This document shows positions 7,866-9,853 of a stretch of 9,853 nucleotides of DNA, piece by piece; within the stretch, counting starts at the first letter, position 1; each line of letters opens with the position of its first letter. The translations under genes were made by a program, and so were the position numbers. The notes under the pieces are model-generated. The model was not told the origin of the DNA. It worked only from the letters and a program-made list of their open reading frames with translations, and did no database searches. Source of the DNA: Synergistaceae bacterium (GTDB taxonomy: Bacteria; Synergistota; Synergistia; Synergistales; Aminobacteriaceae); the NCBI GenBank assembly GCA_017448375.1, contig JAFSLR010000273.1, positions 1-9,853 of the forward strand. Direction: 5' to 3'.

Positions 7866-9022
7866 GCGCCTTGTATCTCCCGAACGAGTTTAGAGAAACT
7901 ATTACTTTGAGTCCCTGTTAATCTGTAAGCCTCCGTATATTGAGTTGACCCGCTCCTTGTAGTTTCATCAAGAGCGTTAATGAATTTTCTGTCCCATCTT
8001 GCGGCAAGATTTTTGTAGAAATCTCCTCCGTCTTTTGCCTTTTTATCGCGTTTTTGTCGCTGATATTCGCTGTTGAGCATGGCAACAGTGGTGTTAAATT
8101 CTTCTCTGCTAATGAGGCCGTTTTCGAGTGCCTTACGGATAATAACGAAACGACTGCACCTAAAATATGTACTAATTTCCTTCAGAGTGTTTAGGTTGTG
8201 TTTCCGATGAGCTTCCCATATTTCTATGAACAGCGTATCAGGAGCAAGAATTTCAGCGGCAACAGCATTGCATTTTTGTTCAAGACAGCTTATGTTTTCT
8301 TGACTTGCATAAGGTTCATTGTATAAGCTGTTTTCTCCAAGCCAAACATGAGCTAGTTCATGTAGTAAAGAGAATAATCTGCCGTTATCTGTGTCGTTCG
8401 AGTTGATGAAGATAAGAGGAGCATACTCGTTGATTAAAGTAAAAGCTCTAAATTCATTAATGTTTAGCTTGCGTTTAGTATTGTTACCTACAATGCCGCT
8501 TCTCATGATCATAATCCCCAAAGCACTGATACGATTTCTCAAGAAGCGGAAAGCGGAGGCAGAGTCTTTACACTGTCTAAACCAATTTTTTTCTATAGCA
8601 AGTTTAGAACGTATATCTTCGGCGATGGTTTTGTGGTCTGTCTCGATACTGCAACACCCGACATAAGGCAATGGGTCATAACCGTTATCCTGATAATAGT
8701 CAGCCATCCAATCTTGTACTCTTTGCATGGCATTGATAGTGTCGATTAAGTTTCGAGTTGGAGTCTGCATATGTTCACTGTTGACAGTTCTGAAGTCTAC
8801 AATGCTAATATCCTCTTTAGGAGGAGAGTTTAAGAAGAAGTACCCGAAGGGTATATGTACGCTCTTGCTGACTTTTTCAATTTGTTTGAAGGTGGGTTTT
8901 CTTTTACCCGATCTCCATTGATACAGAGCTTCTAAGGCAGAACCGCCAATATGCTCAAATTGAACTTGCTGTATAATCCAATCAAGCACAACTCCATTAA
9001 TATCAATGTACAATGTTGGCAT
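7862..9022 (-). CDS. XRE-ImmA/IrrE family metallopeptidase, predicted antitoxin/regulator
   Basis: 386 aa, a full-length COG2856 protein. The N-terminus (about 10-65) is a short XRE-type helix-turn-helix with the family's W-R-S-G-K-R-K-P-T-F-K-Q and P-F-G-Y-F-F-L, followed by D-F-R-T (76-79). The zinc peptidase motif is H221-E-L-A-H225, with E248 in E-Q-K-C-N-A-V-A-A-E as the probable third ligand. The remaining ~85 residues, including K-D-G-G-D-F-Y, are the usual C-terminal extension. Family members cleave repressors (ImmA, IrrE) or pair with a DUF4411 PIN gene, as here. The start is supported by GAGGAGGGAG five bases upstream. It follows the recombinase gene by 52 bp, so co-transcription is possible. 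Whether it cleaves a repressor or neutralises the toxin directly is not visible. Confidence 0.9.
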   Translation of the reverse strand: MPTLYIDINGVVLDWIIQQVQFEHIGGSALEALYQWRSGKRKPTFKQIEKVSKSVHIPFGYFFLNSPPKEDISIVDFRTVNSEHMQTPTRNLIDTINAMQRVQDWMADYYQDNGYDPLPYVGCCSIETDHKTIAEDIRSKLAIEKNWFRQCKDSASAFRFLRNRISALGIMIMRSGIVGNNTKRKLNINEFRAFTLINEYAPLIFINSNDTDNGRLFSLLHELAHVWLGENSLYNEPYASQENISCLEQKCNAVAAEILAPDTLFIEIWEAHRKHNLNTLKEISTYFRCSRFVIIRKALENGLISREEFNTTVAMLNSEYQRQKRDKKAKDGGDFYKNLAARWDRKFINALDETTRSGSTQYTEAYRLTGTQSNSFSKLVREIQGA

Positions 9023-9027
9023 AAGTT

Positions 9028-9037
9028 CTCCCTCCTC
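9028..9037 (-). promoter_or_regulatory. Ribosome binding site of the ImmA/IrrE gene
   Basis: On the minus strand GAGGAGGGAG lies five bases before the ATG at 9022. It supports independent, efficient initiation even if the message starts upstream of the recombinase gene. Confidence 0.7.
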
Positions 9038-9074
9038 TTCCTGAAAATTAGCGTATAGGTTCTATAGTGAAAAA

Positions 9075-9662
9075 TTATAGTATGTCTTGTAGTAAATTTT
9101 TTTGCTTTGCTTTAGCTCTGCCCAGAGTAGCTCTGCTAATGCCAGTCATATCGGCGACTTGCTTGTAAGAGTGAGTCTGTAACAGCTCCAGAGCATGGTC
9201 AATTTGAGTTCTGGAAAATTTTTTAGGACGGCCATCGTGGAAATTGGGGTTTTGGCGAGCGACAGCTTTACCCTCCTGAGTGCGCTGGATAATCATGTCG
9301 CGCTCAAACTCCGAGAAAGCCAGCATGATATTCCTGATGAGCTTTCCCGTAGGAGAGTTGTCGATGATGCCCATGTTGAGAACATCGATAATAACGCCCT
9401 TATTATTGAGGCTATCAATGAGTTGGATGCCGTGAATGACGCTCCTAGCGATTCTGTCTAACTTAGTGATAATGAGTTTATCGCCGGACTGAATGATATT
9501 GAGTAGATTATCAAGCTGAGGGCGAGCATTCTTAGAACCGCTGAACACATCAGAAAAAATCTTAACCGCCCCAGCGTTGCGTAGAGCGTGAACTTGAGCG
9601 TCAAGAGAATTGCCATCACGAGCTTGAGAGTAAGTGCTGACACGAGCGTAACCAAAGACCAA
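9075..9662 (-). CDS. Small serine recombinase (resolvase/invertase family)
   Basis: 195 aa from the preferred TTG start, the usual size for this family. It makes double-strand breaks through a 5'-phosphoserine link and exchanges strands for cointegrate resolution, inversion or multimer resolution. The catalytic serine is S9 in F-G-Y-A-R-V-S-T; K-L-D-R-I-A-R (67-73) supplies active-site arginines; F-S-E-F-E-R-D (117-123) starts the long dimerisation helix; and G-R-P-K-K-F plus the last ~45 residues form a helix-turn-helix ending in S-R-A-T-L-G-R. The frame can extend to an ATG at 9722, adding 20 mostly hydrophobic residues. I prefer TTG at 9662 because the family begins right at this beta strand and GAAGGTGA sits at proper distance. 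The DNA site may be the dyad upstream. Resolvase and invertase roles cannot be separated by sequence alone. Confidence 0.9.
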   Translation of the reverse strand: MVFGYARVSTYSQARDGNSLDAQVHALRNAGAVKIFSDVFSGSKNARPQLDNLLNIIQSGDKLIITKLDRIARSVIHGIQLIDSLNNKGVIIDVLNMGIIDNSPTGKLIRNIMLAFSEFERDMIIQRTQEGKAVARQNPNFHDGRPKKFSRTQIDHALELLQTHSYKQVADMTGISRATLGRAKAKQKNLLQDIL

Positions 9663-9666
9663 AAAA

Positions 9667-9674
9667 TCACCTTC
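9667..9674 (-). promoter_or_regulatory. Ribosome binding site favouring the TTG start of the recombinase
   Basis: GAAGGTGA on the minus strand lies four T residues before TTG (9662). The upstream ATG at 9722 has only a CTTCTTTCTTCC context, which is not a ribosome binding site. Confidence 0.6.
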
Positions 9675-9767
9675 GTAATGAGTAAAAGAAATGAGTAAAG
9701 ATAGAAAGAGATTATACAGCATGGAAGAAAGAAGCTCAAAAGTGGTGATTTTTAGTAGATATTCGAG

Positions 9768-9793
9768 TTTATAATTTGTACGTTAATTATAAA
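9768..9793. repeat. 26-bp dyad upstream of the serine recombinase, candidate crossover site/operator
   Basis: TTTATAATT (9768-9776) and AATTATAAA (9785-9793) are perfect 9-bp inverted repeats around an 8-bp centre. The 26-bp length matches Hin-type hix crossover sites and is near the 28-bp res site I. TATAAT is read on both strands (9770-9775 plus, 9786-9791 minus), so the dyad may also contain the recombinase promoter -10 box; no good -35 was seen for it. Confidence 0.45.
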
Positions 9794-9810
9794 ACGATTT
9801 TGCGTTTCCG

Positions 9811-9828
9811 ATTTTCAGAGGCGAAAAT
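9811..9828. repeat. Second short dyad near the window end, ATTTTC/GAAAAT
   Basis: ATTTTC (9811-9816) and GAAAAT (9823-9828) are 6-bp inverted repeats with a 6-base centre. CGATTTT is also repeated directly at 9795-9801 and 9809-9815. They could be an accessory recombinase subsite or operator half-sites. In AT-rich DNA, short dyads also occur by chance. Confidence 0.3.
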
Positions 9829-9853
9829 TCTGTTAGCTGTCCCATCTTTTTTC

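Noticed and set aside
9663..9722. Twenty-residue N-terminal extension of the recombinase from ATG 9722
   Set aside because: There is no ribosome binding site, and family members begin at the G-Y-A-R-V-S strand; the TTG at 9662 has a site at proper spacing.

Overview
The window looks like accessory DNA: part of an integrated plasmid-like or conjugative element, or a genomic island, from a bacterium with strong GGAGG-type Shine-Dalgarno sites and frequent TTG starts. No household gene is present, so the host cannot be named from sequence. By eye the composition is moderate GC. The closest resemblances I recall for the replication protein and the MTase are in anaerobic gut and rumen bacteria (Bacillota, possibly Synergistota), which is only a weak guess.

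Layout. 1-489: no protein gene; a short direct repeat, then a structured segment (about 116-359) bounded by two bulged hairpins like the ends of IS200/IS605 elements, either a decayed or non-autonomous element or an omega-RNA-like relic. 490-4320 (+): a giant replication protein of 1276 aa that I read as four tandem archaeo-eukaryotic-primase (RepB-primase-like) units plus a C-terminal domain of mobile-element replication proteins; only the third unit keeps all motifs. Its last ~75 codons look non-coding. 4321-4562: spacer with iteron-like TTTGTGA repeats. 4563-7343 (+): MmeI-family (type IIL) restriction-methylation enzyme with a TTG start.

The minus-strand genes converge on it with no gap. 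In transcription order they are a small serine recombinase (9075-9662), an XRE-ImmA/IrrE metallopeptidase (7862-9022) and a DUF4411 PIN-like protein (7344-7865). The last two overlap by 4 bases and match the predicted COG2856/DUF4411 toxin-antitoxin pair. Upstream of the recombinase, 9723-9853 holds a 26-bp dyad that could be its crossover site, operator or promoter.

How they could work together (inference): the primase protein and the iterons would serve replication of the element, the recombinase would resolve multimers or move the element, and the R-M enzyme and toxin-antitoxin pair would give defence and stable maintenance. The most unusual object is the four-unit primase protein.
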